Shown here piece after piece: positions 33,466-45,044 of a DNA stretch of 64,000 nucleotides (the stretch's first letter is position 1; each line of letters opens with the position of its first letter). Both the position numbers and the translations under genes were made by a program. This stretch comes from Isoetes taiwanensis (taxonomy: Eukaryota > Streptophyta > Lycopodiopsida > Isoetales > Isoetaceae): assembly GCA_021234155.1 (NCBI GenBank), contig JAJEKV010000052.1, forward strand, positions 3,094,254 through 3,158,253, in the 5' to 3' direction. The notes under the pieces were generated by a model that had not been told where the DNA came from, ran no database searches, and was given only the letters and a program-made list of their open reading frames with translations.

Positions 33466-34200
33466 GATTTAGGTTGCTTTCGGAATCATAGCGGCCGCCA
33501 AACACTAACTCGTAGCACGGTAGTTAGGAGGAGGCTAAGTCAATGTGTCGTTAGTTCTCTTTGATGTTTGGCTTGGTGTTAGGTTAAGTTAAGAAATTGT
33601 AGCTTTGAAGTGGAGGGGCCAAGATTGGAGGCCTAACAGGTGTCAGTGGGTAGCTTAAATGACGAAGGAGATGGTTTCCTTGGATCGGGCATACTTGAAT
33701 TACCCTAGAACAGTCAACTCCAGGCGAAAAATGGTCAAGGGCAGGCCCAAAAACGAATTCGGGCGCCGCTTGCCTTTTGTCGCTTTGCAGTCAAGTTCGA
33801 AGCGCCCGAAATGCTGTCGGCGCCCGACCCGTCAGACCCGAGTCAACGCGGGCCCGCCAGGTCAACTCGGGCGCCGCTTGCATTTCGACGACACCCAGTT
33901 GAGGGAAGTATTCAGTATAATGCCATCGGCGCCGGGGCCGTATGTGGGCGTATTTTCGGCCAGATAATTTTTTTAATAATAAAATTTTGAAGTTAATAAG
34001 AAATTTTTTTTTTGAAATTTTAAAAGTTAATTGGCCGTTTACCAAACCATTTCCTGTCATTTGTTTTTGCTTCCGTGCCTCCAACCACCGAAGCCGCCCC
34101 GCCATCGCCACCGCCAGGACCTTGATCCTGCGCCCTTGTGCCTTGTGCATCTTAGCGCCCCTTTGCCATCCCCTTCGCCGCCAGCGCCGCACTACCCGCT

Positions 34201-35143
34201 ATGGCCATTACCAAGAGCGCTCCGGATCCGTCCACCATGAGCATCGTGGAGATCTACGCCATGATTGCTAAGCACATGGCTACTGACCCAGCCCTCATCG
34301 ACATCTTGTTGGATGAGTCGGTCAATAGGTTTGAGAACAACGATAGGATTCCATATCCTGTCTATCACTTCTCAGAGCCATTCCTCATCCGGCATTTGAA
34401 CCTACGCCAGCTCCCATATACCCTTGTTGAGCAACCTGATATGGTAATGATGCTCATCAAATTTTATCCTCCCAGCGGAAGGCCATACGAGGAGGAGGAA
34501 GATGTCGACTGAGGCCTAACCGTATTAGGGTTTTGCCAGGGAGGACGACCACCGGGAGATTGAGCGGGCTGACACAGCAGCTCGGGGTAGGGAGTACCGG
34601 TACCTCGGGGACGGCTTTTGGCCATTGATGGCGAGCTATTGAGGTTCCCCCATACCACCGGCATGAGGGTTCCAACGGCTTTGTCCGGGAGAAATCCCCG
34701 ACATTAGCATAGACTATCCGACAACTATTCAGATAGATATGGGTCTCGCGGCCACAACGGTACCATCGGCCCGAACTTAATCGCCGCGCCGCTTTGACCC
34801 GCCTTTTTGCCTCGGATCCAAGAAGACCTAAGGAGAGCTCGGAAAGAGCGAGAAGTTGGAGCAAGATGAGCGGGACCGACAAGATCAGCGGGACCAACAG
34901 GGAGGAGGTGCATCTGGGAGTGGCTCGAACCCAAAACTGACGCATCCGACCGTTAAGCTCCGGAGGAAGGGAGTTGGCCATAAGGCCGGCAGTCAATACA
35001 AGGATAAGTTAAGGACTGTCGGGGCTTTTGGGAAGAAGACCAGCTCCGACCGGAGGCAGCAGAGAGTGGATAACTCCCGGCCGGTTGCTGGGGCTAAGAC
35101 GGTGCCAACATCGTCGGGGCCTGCACAAGGCACCCAAAATTAA
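34201..35143 (+). pseudogene. Accessory ORF A upstream of gag, frameshifted
   Basis: Starts MAITKSAPDPSTMSIVEIYA, then an acidic end of the first frame (SGRPYEEEEDVD). With frameshifts it continues as REIERADTAARGREYRYLGD, then a charged linker (EQDERDRQDQRDQQGG) and a basic Ser/Thr-rich end (VKLRRKGVGHKAGS, GAFGKKTSSDRRQQRV). I do not recognise the protein. It lies between the leader and the nested insert. Extra ORFs before gag are known in giant plant retrotransposons of the Ogre type, but those lack chromodomains. It could be the N-terminal part of the H3-like protein on the other side of the insert; nothing proves that. Confidence 0.45.
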
Positions 35144-36337
35144 AACACTACATGGTTTTTCCTATGGTTATGACTATAAAACCATTCTACAAAACCAATG
35201 GGTGTTTGGGGGTAAATTTCATTAAAAACCATATGTGGCTAAACTACTTGGGTTTTCTTGTAGGATTTGTTAAAGTGGTATTATGGCATAGTAATTGCAA
35301 ATGGCTATTATGTAGTGTTTGTCAAAGTGGTATTATATGTTGGTAAACGGTATGGTATATATATAATGTTTCATGAGCACGGTTTGTTAATGTGGTATAA
35401 CGTGATGGCTCTGGACATGGTTTAATGTAGTGCTCTTTTCATGTGATTTTAATGTGGTGGCTATTGTGGTAAAAGTAGCATGGATAATTTTCATGGTAAA
35501 TGCACACGGTTTTCAATGTGTTATATGCAATAAAGCATCAGTATTTAATCGGTCAAAGTGTTTCGGTTATTGTCTTAAGCACTGTTATGTTTATCAAACT
35601 TAGATGTAATTCTTTTTTTCCTAAATGTCCGTGGTTTTGTAACCCATTACGCCTATTGTTATCATTTATAAACTAGTATCAGTTATTATCTTAAGCACTG
35701 TTATGTTTATCAAACTTAGATGTAACAGTGTTTTTCCTAAATGCGCATGATTTTGTAACACATTACGCCCATTGTTATTATTTATAAACTAGTAACCTTA
35801 TCTAGTTTAAAGCATTTGAAGTTACTAGTCTAAAGCATTTCAATTACTGCATAGAAACCATGGCGATCTTTTTCACTCAAGGTGTACTTGTAAGGTTGAC
35901 AAACCACTAACGATTTCTAGTCTTAAGCTTCTTAGGTTACTGCATAGAAAGAATGGCGATCTTTTCGCTGAAGTTCTTACAAGAATCTTGTTCTGCAAAA
36001 ATTACGGAGCCAGGGGATTTGAACCCCAACCATTTCCAAAACTCTTAAAGAATGATAAATTTATTTCCAGAAATATGCAGCAGCTGCTTTGAGTGCTCCA
36101 AATTTTGAGCTAATCAAGATATATGCATTCTGCAGATTTTGTACGACACCAAGATCTAAGGTTAGTCGGCTTAAGTTGGCTTACAATATGCGAGCTTGAT
36201 ATTTGATGGCTTGGACAATTTGGTTATTGTAACAAAAGAGTCGTCAACTCTAAATTCTGCAGAGGCAACGCATTAATTGAGTATCTACTAAAAGTATTGC
36301 TACGCAATTGAAGTTTTTCTAAGCAGAGATTACCAAC

Positions 36338-37290
36338 CTAATTGTCAAATCGAATTCCAAGACTTTGTAACTGCATCTCAATTGTACTGGCCCATTCCTT
36401 GTTGGCTTTTGGATTTGCAGGACTTGGATGCATGATTTCACCGACTCTGACATTAGTTGAAACACATTTACGAATTTCCTTCGCTGCATACTGCCCTGTT
36501 ATACCAATTAACCACGACTAATAAGCAACTAAGGAAGGAGAGTATAAAGAGTTCCTTCTCCCAATATGAAAAAGCATATGGTCAACTGCTTCAGTATAAT
36601 TTAGATACTATTGGCAACATTCTGATGCATGCCCAGTTTCATCAACAGACTATTAATTACAGAAACATGCCCAACCATACCAATCCAAATGATGTTGATT
36701 ACCTGCCAAACAAGTCCAAAGATGCAATTGGATGCTTTTCCAAATAAAATGCAGGTTATTCTCAACAAGTGTTACTGGGATGCTACATACCAATCCCAAC
36801 CACCGAAATAGGTTGTAGAAGTTCGATGGTTTTAGAAAGTGCATGGTTGCAAATGCTATTTATCACTTTTCGTTCTGCAGGCTTCAGTTGATTGGGAGTA
36901 CGATTCCTGTAAAAAGAATACTCAGATTATACTCTGCAAACAGATATTCCATACAAATTCCCAACAAATATTAACAGGAAAAAGGTCAGTGACATATTGG
37001 CAACATCATGTCTTAATGGGAAGACTTGAGGCTTTGATACATAGACAGACAGCAAAAGGCCACTGTAAAATTGAAGAATGACTTGCATAGACTGAGATTT
37101 CTTTATTAACTTAATAAGAGGAAGAAAATATGCAAGTTTCTATTCAGTTCAGTAACTTACTTGCCTGAAGCCTCCATAAACATGAGAGGACAATAGTTGT
37201 ATACCCAGAAGAGCTGAAAAAAATTCCCAGGAGTATGGAACTTCTCCTTTACCCATCCCTAGAGGCGTTGTCCACTCACCTAGAAGTAAA
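36338..37290 (-). pseudogene. SMUG1-like uracil-DNA glycosylase gene fragment (3' exons)
   Basis: Three exons join in frame on the minus strand. 37161-37213 gives FWVYNYCPLMFMEASGK, 36791-36906 gives NRTPNQLKPAERKVINSICN then ISVVGIG, and 36338-36495 gives QYAAKEIRKCVSTNVRVGEI, then MHPSPANPKANKEW and a stop after GIRFDN. All introns are GT...AG (GTAAGT, GTATGT donors). HPSPxNPxANxxW and the NxTPxxLxxxER segment are SMUG-family signatures. SMUG1 removes uracil and oxidised pyrimidines from DNA in the nucleus. A possible motif-1 relic at 37214-37290 reads PLGMGKGEVPY where the family has NPGPFGMAQTGVPF-like sequence; the catalytic Asn is not visible. No convincing 5' exons were found up to 38.5 kb. 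Confidence 0.78.
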
Positions 37291-38536
37291 AATCTTCTGG
37301 AGATAAGAAGGGTCGCACCAAAAATGTAAAAGGATAGTTAACTCTTCGATCTCATGAGCTTAGTCCCATTAACTCAGAATTTTAATGGCATAATTTCGAC
37401 CCAGAGATCCATAAGGAACATATGATGTATGATTAATCCTTGAATCATTCTATCTGAACAGTCCAGGCACCTAGCATTCATTACTTTGAAGAGGCAAAGT
37501 AGGGTAAAAAGGATCCTTGCAGAAATATCCCTAACACCAGCTTATTGGTTATTGTAGTGCTGCTTTACCTGTCTAAGCACGAAATTAATGCCAAAAAAAT
37601 GTAAAATGTTAACCTCTCTCCTTTGACAATTGAAACCATGAATAGGCCGTTTTGGATGAAGTAGCTTTGGGCTGCCAACCTGCCGGTATAGGGCACAGTT
37701 ACGAAACACAGTAATACTACATGGTCAAACTGAAACCAGGATAATATAACCACTTTGACATAAGTTTGACTATGCCCATAATATAAATATTTTGATCTAC
37801 AGAACTAATATAACATTTTTTGAATCACTTGATACTGCAAAAAACAAGGATACATAAAATAAAACATGCAACAAAACTTTAAAATTTGGAATATTTGGAA
37901 AACAACAAAAGATCACGGGTTAGTTTTCTACCTTGGGATGAAGAAAGCAAATGTGAGAGTCTGCTAAGATTTGCCAAAGGAAAACCCCCATCGCCTGTGT
38001 AAAAAATGGAAAACCTTCATTCACCTGTGTGTAAAAAATGGAGCTAAGGCGGAAAGCATTTGTGCTTCAGAAAACTTTAAATGCATTAGCTAGATTGAAG
38101 AGCCATTCCTCACAGCTATAGATTTCCGACGACTCCTGCATACCAAAGAGAGCTGCGAATCCATTAAAAATCATAAGTAAAAAAGACCTAAAGGGTCCTA
38201 ACAGAAAAACCTTAGGATGTCGAAAAGCTGCCATGAATCGCCAAGGATTTGCAACTCCATCGTTGTTTCTTGAAAAGGGTCGGAATGGCCAGTTGAAGCA
38301 GGTTATCTAGTGAATCTTTGCCATGCAGGGCTGGTTGCGCAGACGCTTCCATCAGATCCGAGCTTCTACGCATCCAAAGTATCAGATCGGATATGTTCTG
38401 ATCAAGGACAGAAAAGCCATGGGCGCCATGGCTATGGCATCCGAGCCTCTGTAAGGGCAAAAAAATGAGCGGGAGAAATAATAATAAAACCAAATAAGGT
38501 GGGAGAAATAAAATAGAACCTTAAATTAAAAAAAAA

Positions 38537-39182
38537 GGGAAAGTTACCCAAATGCCCTTGTGGAATGCAGATATTCCTGGAATGCCCATGCAAGATAAAA
38601 AATGCCCAAAATGCCCTTTGGGCGGCAGAGGCTTGATATATATTATCTCTATCTACTCAAACAAAAATCAAATTGATCCCTTGTTTTTGAATTCCATTTG
38701 CATGTGAATAATTTTGTTTTTTTATCAGGTTATTCCTCGAAGATCATGGCTAGGGCTTCTACTAGTATGCATGAGTTAATTTTTTAAAATTGTATAATTG
38801 GTTCCGGCAATCCGGTTAGAAAATGCCATTTCAAAGTTCTGAATTCTGCTAGGTCTGACGGTGGAGCTTCGAATTGGTCGAAAATTCTAGTGTTGATTTG
38901 AATTACTATGATCTTGTTGGGTTTTTGTCTGATCCTAATCTCTGATATAAATTTGGACATGGAGAACGAGGCATGCTGCAACGCAAGAAACCCACGAATT
39001 TGAATCAGGCCGTAAAACCCTTTGTCCCTTGTATTTAGAACCGGATCGTGGAGCTCTGTCTAACTCTACTCGCATCTCTACTCTGCCCATTGCGTGTCCA
39101 AAGGGCATTTTGGGCATTTTTTATCTTGCAAGGGCATTCCAAGAATATTTGCATTTGGCAAGGGCATTGTGGTAACTTTCCC
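38537..39182. mobile_element. Inverted-repeat element (MITE or foldback type), 646 bp
   Basis: About 87 bases at each end are inverted copies with few mismatches: GGGAAAGTTACCCAAATGCC at the left, and the complement ending GGTAACTTTCCC at the right. The flanks are A-rich (AAAAAAAAA and AAAAAACAA), compatible with a 9-bp target duplication as in Mutator-like elements, but low complexity makes this weak. No ORF of note inside. Confidence 0.72.
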
Positions 39183-40299
39183 AAAAAACAAATCAATAAC
39201 CAAAAAGATTTTCGGCATTCTTTTGAGCCATTTCCATCAAAATTTCTAGGGTTTTTCGGGTAACTAAATACAATATTTTAAGTATTTTTGATAGTTTCAA
39301 TTATAAGCATGCATTTTTACTCCTACTCTACCCATCCTAATCGCTTTTTTTTAGCATCACAAAAAAACAAAGACCGTTCATTCAACCATTAAATCCTAGG
39401 AGAATTTAACCGTCGTACCCGTGGCAGAGAAGCGGGGGAAAATTGAGCAGAGAAGAGAAGCAAGAGACTCTGCGGGTTGCGGGATATGTTGGTTGCTTCT
39501 GCTTTCTTCCTTCCGTTCAACCTTCTGACCTTTTACCTTCAACAAACCATCGTCTCTTTTATTTTTCCTTGTTCACACGGCAAAGTCATGTCAGGCTGTC
39601 CTAATGGTCAGATAGAACAGAAGCAGATTCAGCAGCCCCAGATCTGCTTCAAGACCTCTAGATGCGATGCACACCTACAACTTATAATCGATAATTGAAT
39701 CCCCGGATATTCAAGGTGGGTTTGCTCACCTTTTATTTGGTAGTTTTCAACCATTAACATTGTCATTGCCTTATTTTAAAAGTAAGGCAATTATATTGCC
39801 TTATAAATTGACTTCACTCCCCATTATCTAGAAGAGAATCTAGAAGCAGTAGCATCAAGGCAATACCTAATCTAACGATGTTGGTGCGCCACAATAATAT
39901 ATACTAGATAAGTGCCCAATAGCACAAATTTTCTTTCCAAAGCTTACATGACATCTAGATATCTAGCATGTGCTATAGTTCCTAGTGTTATAACATCATA
40001 CTATAAAAGCATGCTAGCTTACACTAGTCACATGATGCAACATCGAAGGAGAGGCACTAAGGAAAGCTAGAAGTGCATTTGGTATCTTTCAAGAAAGAAT
40101 CTTTGAGATTCTGCCAAAGAATTCTATAATGTGCCTAATTTGCAGCTTGTGACGGAACAATGGAGGATGTTTTAATTGTTGTAGACATCAAATTGTCCCT
40201 TAACCATATGTCAAGTGGAAAAGTCTGATATTCTCTAGATATGGCAATCGAGCTTCTCAGATGGGGTCAGGACATAATTGTTGAGGATAATAGAACTCT
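39183..40299. other. Non-coding or unrecognised sequence within the nested insert
   Basis: The ORF at 39477-39698 (73 codons, with a hydrophobic start LVASAFFLPFNLLTFYL) ends before a plausible donor (AAGGTGGGT at 39712) and could be an old first exon. I cannot name it. The rest shows nothing. Confidence 0.35.
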
Positions 40300-40680
40300 T
40301 TGATGGTATGTTGCAGCATGTTTTTCCATGAACCGTGGGCGCTAAATAGGATTATTCCCATCCATAAAGTTGGGGATAAAGGTTGTATGAAAAATTATAG
40401 AACCATCATGGTGGTGAGCAGTATGTTGGTCAAATTGTTTGAGGTAGTTTTGGAAATGAGATTGGGAAGTGGACGTAAGGGCAAAATGTCAGAGCTAGGG
40501 GACATAGTGGTTTTCGTCATGATCATTTAACCACGGATCATCTAGTCACTTTAAGCATAGTCATGGAAGGATCCAACGGAGTTGGTAATGCACTATTTTG
40601 CTGCTTCGTCGATTTTACGAAAGCATTTAACCGAGTCCTGAGGAGCAAATTAGGAGTCATGAGACTATAAAATATTCCAG
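40300..40680 (+). pseudogene. LINE reverse transcriptase relic
   Basis: NRIIPIHKVGDKGCMKNYRT, then IMVVSSMLVKLFE, matches the LINE segment before the RT palm. After frameshifts, a THDHLVTLSIVME-like stretch leads to CCFVDFTKAFNRV, the first catalytic Asp region. The rest of the RT is absent. It is diverged from the LINE at 14-20 kb and older. Confidence 0.8.
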
Positions 40681-41720
40681 CCATACCATTGAACTATTAT
40701 ATTATGCCAAGAATAGACATGCATGTCAAGTATTTATAAATTTGGTGTGGCAAAATTTGGGTGTAACATAATCCTCACACCGGCCCAAATGGTATAAAAT
40801 TTCAACAAATAGTATCTTTTGAGGGTAGGAGATGTTTCAACATATAACATATGGTCCCTAAAGCAACACTGTGAGGTTGTATAGTCTCGTCCTTCCTGAA
40901 GTGGTGAATTGGATTGTCACTCTAAATACCTTGATCCATACACCACACTTGCGAAGCCCAAACTAACTAAAATGACCTAATAACATGAAGCCTATAGTTC
41001 AATGCTCAAACTTTTTCTTTCTTAGGCAAATTCTTGAAGCTATAAACCATTTTCTAGATAATTTTTCGTAAATATTCTAGGGAAACCATACCATTGAAAT
41101 ATTATATTACACCAAGAACAAACATGCATGTCATTACAAAATTGTTCTGGAAAAGTTTGGGCATAACTTGATTTTTGGATCCAAATGGTAAAAATGTCGA
41201 ACAAATGGTGTCTTTTAATGGTAGAATATTTTCCAATCAACAGATAACATACTATTTCTAGAAGCAATTGAAGTCAATGCTATGAGGTCGTATATAGTCT
41301 TGTCTGAATTGGTGGATTGGATTATCACTCTAAATCTCTAGGGTACATTTTGATTCATATGCCACATCTACAAATGTTTCAAACTAATTAAAATAACCTA
41401 ATAATATAAAACCTACAGTTCAATGCGCAAATTTTGCTTTTTTGGTCTAGTGGCAACACACTAGTTCTAGCAACTACAGGTGTCAAGTTCTAGACCGCCC
41501 AAAATCGTACTCTGAACTGTTGGGCGTCAAATCCCATAGATGCAATGTAAAGTGGTTGGGGGCAGGGCCCAATCGAGCAATGTAGTGTGGTGTGTGGTCA
41601 CATGTCCACTTGGATGATGTCTAGTGGCGTGACGTTAAAACAACTATCTATCTTTCTTGAGGCAAAATTTTAAAGCTGTATCTATTTTCTAGACAAGTGC
41701 AAACATATGTTACAATAAAA
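40681..41720. repeat. ~405-bp tandem duplication, second copy split by a SINE
   Basis: Copy 1 runs about 40681-41080 and copy 2 about 41086-41442 plus 41650-41720. Shared landmarks are CATACCATTGAA...ATTATATTA, ACATGCATGTCA, TGGATTGTCACTCTAAAT and AATAACATGAAGCCTA-like sequence. They are diverged by many substitutions, so the duplication is old. Confidence 0.8.
41443..41650 (+). mobile_element. tRNA-like SINE
   Basis: Interrupts copy 2 of the tandem pair, so the empty site is seen in copy 1 (near 41010). It begins near TTTGGTCTAGTGGCAACACA, with A-box TGGTCTAGTGG. A B-box-like AGTTCTAGACC follows about 40 bases on. No poly(A) tail is evident. Its head differs from the SINE at 25.9 kb after the A box. 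Confidence 0.6.
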
Positions 41721-42237
41721 AAGAGAACCACAACAAAGCTCAAACACAGAAGGAGACTATCACTTTTATGTTGGGGCACTTGCCTTCATTGAGTTCTACT
41801 TTGAGAGTCCATTAAGGACTATATTTGACACCCAAAAGTTACATTTTGTAAGTTTATTCACATTTGTTAGGAATTGATGCCAAGGCTCATTTTGTTCATT
41901 GATTTAACTACCATACCATTGCCTTATCAAAAAGACATGAGGAGGTTCATTGGACGTGTTAGAGCTTCCTTGAAGTCATTTGTTGCTTTCATTTGTTATT
42001 GATGATTCTTCATGTAAATTATATCATTGATATGTGCTCGTTTTGGTTGCTAAATGTAAAAGGCCTTATGCTCCATCTTAGCACCAGGTTCCGTCATAAT
42101 CATTCTTTGCATGTCATTAAGATGCATATGTAGTATCATGTCATGGCTACTCCAGGACTATTATCTATTTGATTGTCTAGTAAGCTATGCAATCACCTAG
42201 TTCCTTAAATGAAGAAATCTATTGAAGACATTGTTTT

Positions 42238-43531
42238 GATTTTGAACGGATGAAGCAGCAAAGCGGCAGCGGCTAGGTCGTCTGCAGGAGAGGCTACCGC
42301 CGCTTCTCCTTGCCTTCGGATCAGCAGCGAAGCATGGAGAGGAGATTCTTGGGGATGGTGTCCAGGCCAGGACATTCTTTTGCGTTGAGATTGGTCCTTC
42401 ACAAGTTTGTTCCAGGTTTTCTTGAGATGTAACCTGTAGGCGATCTTCAACTTTGTTTCTTTTTTGCCGTATTAGTTCATTTCTTCCTTGCAGCTGTTGA
42501 TGGATCCAAAAAAGATTTTTCTACGGCTGGGTCGACCTGGGATTGATTGAAAAATATAGGCTGAATTGATGCAAATTGAAGCAGGTTAAGTTCTTGAGTT
42601 CTTTCTGGATAAGCTTATTTAAAGAAATACAATCTTGAAGTGATTTAGAATGTTCTGGTTTATTCTTTTCTGCTGGCGGAAAGACTAAATTTATGGTTCA
42701 GAGAAAGATCAGGTACTTATGCAGTTTTGGTCTTCTTTAGTATGTAATGCAAGTAGGTTGAATGGATTAGGCCGAGCTAGGGTTTTGCTGATATCTATAC
42801 ATCTTGCACCGGGCTTTAAAGGGAGGAGTCTGGCGGCTGGGCATATGCTTTGTCTAGCCAGCTTCAGATTGAAAGCTTACCCCGATAATGCAACATCAGA
42901 TCCAGTTTAATGTACAGGATAATTTGCTTGCTTATGATACGAGAAACTAGAATTCAAGAAGCAATGGCAGCTTCTATGAGCAGAGTGGCAGGCTGCTCTC
43001 CTAACACTGATCTATACTTTTCTTTATCATATTTTTAGTATCATGGTATGAGTAATGCAGCTTGGTGATAGGGCTTGTCCACCTATCCCACTTCCAATGT
43101 TATATACAGGTAGAAGTAATGGTGGTTGTTTCATGTTGTCTTCTGCATATGGTCGAGGATGTATGGGCTCCTTGATCTACATACAGTTGAGGATGTATGG
43201 GCTCCTTGATGGATAATGGAAGTGGAAGACGCCCTCTACAAGGTGACCCTTTCGTCTTGATTCAGAGGATACTGAAAGGTTCTGTGACCTTTATCTGATA
43301 TCTCTTTGGTTTTATTGCTGCTCAATTCAATAAGTTTCAGTTCATGGAGAGTGAAGATGTTGAGGTTTCTCCTGTAGTAGTCCTCTATGAAAGTTGAAGC
43401 ATTATATTTTGTACTTTTCATATATGTGCAGAAATACTTCCTATAAGATCCATGTGGGATCGTTGATGTAATTCTTCCTATCATATGAATAAAAAAGCAG
43501 TTCCGTTCCTTCAAAAAAAAAAAAAAAAAAA
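42238..43531 (+). mobile_element. Retrocopy of a polyadenylated RNA
   Basis: Flanked by the 13-bp direct repeat AAGACATTGTTTT (42225-42237 and 43532-43544). It ends in a poly(A) run (43513-43531) preceded by AATAAA (at about 43488), so it is a reverse-transcribed mRNA inserted by LINE machinery. No long ORF is present. The longest sensible small ORF near the 5' end starts MERRFLGMVSRPGHSFAL (32 codons, 42331-42429). A 22-bp pair GAGGATGTATGGGCTCCTTG lies near 43155-43210. The source gene is not identified; it could be a non-coding or short-peptide transcript. Confidence 0.85.
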
Positions 43532-43544
43532 AAGACATTGTTTT

Positions 43545-44488
43545 AATATTATCCAAGTGTTCTCATGGATTAATATCACCTTTTTGGTGCACCTTGCACA
43601 TACATTAAAGGGGACAATCTCGAAATCTATTGTTTTAGAATCATTGGGCACAAAAAATGTCCCAATTATTTGGAACTTATAGTAAACTTCATGATCTACT
43701 ATCAAGATTATGATTGTCGAATGTATTAAACTAAGACAACACTGATCAATTATAAAGGGCTTGTCTTGAATGCTTGTAGAAGGTATACTCATAATTCCTT
43801 AAAATATAAACTTTCATAGCATATGTTTAAGTAATAATTTAATTTACATCATGGAATGCATAATATCTATTGAAGTTTATGAATAAGCACTATGAATAAC
43901 CACCCTTTTGGTTGGGAATTATAAATAACCACCATGCAAATTAAATTGGTATGGAAACCCATGCTACGAACCATAATCGATTTTTAGTAGACAATTCTGC
44001 AATTGAAAACAAGCATGAATAAGCACTAGATATTTATATTGGTAGTAAAAACCACCTTGTAAACTAAATTAATTTTAATAAACCATACTACAAAAGAAAA
44101 CCAATGTGGTCCACTTAAATAATAAATAATTTTGGCAATAGAAAACCAACATGAATAACCACTAGGTATTTAAATTGGCAGTGAAAACCACCTTGCAAAC
44201 TACACTAATTTTAGTAAACCATACTACAAAAGAAAGCCAACGTGGAAAATCATCGTCTCGCATTGAAAAACCATACCATAAACCATTACCAACTTAATAG
44301 CCCATGTTGTATCAATAAACTAACAAGAAAACCACGCTAGAAACCATTATCAATTTGAATAAACCATGTTGCAACAAAAACTAGCATGAAAAACCACATC
44401 CTGCTTATAAAAACCACTATAATGTGTGGTTTCTATTAAGATTATTATTTTTTGTATAGGTAACCACATGTACAGTGGTTCCTTAGTG
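43545..44488. other. AT-rich tail of the nested insert with AACCAC subterminal words
   Basis: Many diverged repeats of the type AAACCACC and ACCATACTAC, about every 30-60 bases. They read as the inverted counterpart of the GTGGTATAA words at 35150-35560. No gene. Confidence 0.5.
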
Positions 44489-44514
44489 GTTAATTACGGC
44501 AGTTAAATTTTAAG

Positions 44515-44846
44515 ATGCCTTGTGCTGGGCCACAGCGGAAGCCTCATCGGTTCCAGACCGCATGCGGGTGGCATTCGCGGGAGATCCGCCAAATTTTAGA
44601 GGTCCACGGACCTTCCGGATCGTGAAGTCGCCTTTTCAGAGGCCGGTATGGGGAGATCGCGACAAAGAATTTAAGACCGATCTCCGTTTCCAGACCTTTG
44701 CAATTTTGGCGCTCCAAGAGGCTGCTGAAGCCTACTTGGTAGCACTTTTTGGTGATGCCAACCTTTGCGTTATCCACGCAAAGAGGGTCACCATAATGCC
44801 TAAGGATTTAGCCCTCGCCCGTAGGATACGGGGGGAGCAACCTTAG
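44515..44846 (+). pseudogene. Histone H3-like protein without the N-terminal tail
   Basis: An intronless ORF starting at ATG 44515 reads [13 protein letters not shown], entering H3 at the residues just before PHRF (about H3 position 36). The H3 tail with K4, K9 and K27 is thus absent. The alpha-N region REIRQ follows. After a frameshift between about 44555 and 44640 come [67 protein letters not shown] and a stop at 44844-44846. The histone fold is complete and the second part is perfectly open. The frameshift spots coincide with CAG/CTG-type errors, so the real gene may be intact (~105 residues instead of 135). F-A-I in place of S-A/S-V-A/L and G-D-A-N in L2 mark it as a divergent variant. 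Its tail could instead be encoded before the nested insert. Confidence 0.82.
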
Positions 44847-45044
44847 CCTACTTGCGGGGATCCGCGTTTGTACATATTTTTTTTGTGATAATTAATAAAA
44901 AGGCTTTTATTTTGAATTAAAAGTTTAATGTTTTTTTTAAAAATTTAAAATAAAATGCTGACGTCAACTTTAATAAGAGGGTTTAAAGGAATTTTGTGAA
45001 GGTTATTTTAAACGCTTCTTTTCCCTCTCCTCCCTTCTAGCGCC

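Larger units (their letters stand above)
35146..44488. mobile_element. Nested ~9.3-kb insert, possibly CACTA-like, carrying host gene pieces
   Basis: The left edge reads CACTACATGG and the right edge CCTTAGTG, the complement of CACTAAGG. Both ends are packed with short AAACCAC/GTGGTTT words in opposite orientations (35146-35560 and 43890-44488), like the subterminal arrays of CACTA transposons. A 3-bp target duplication is not visible (AAA against GTT) and no transposase is seen, so class and exact ends are uncertain. Contents include a SMUG1-like gene fragment, an inverted-repeat element, a LINE relic, a SINE and a poly(A) retrocopy. A 116-bp tandem pair lies at 35565-35796. Confidence 0.45.

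Noticed and set aside
36010-36032. Minus-strand GGGGTTCAAATCCCC resembling a tRNA 3' half
   Set aside because: No 5' half with a complementary acceptor stem nearby; at most a SINE or tRNA relic.
34201-44846. One gene with ORF A as exon 1 and the H3 core as exon 2
   Set aside because: Attractive because ORF A ends in a basic Ser/Thr-rich tail, but I see no convincing donor at ~35.14 kb and the H3 ORF has its own in-frame ATG; kept only as an alternative.
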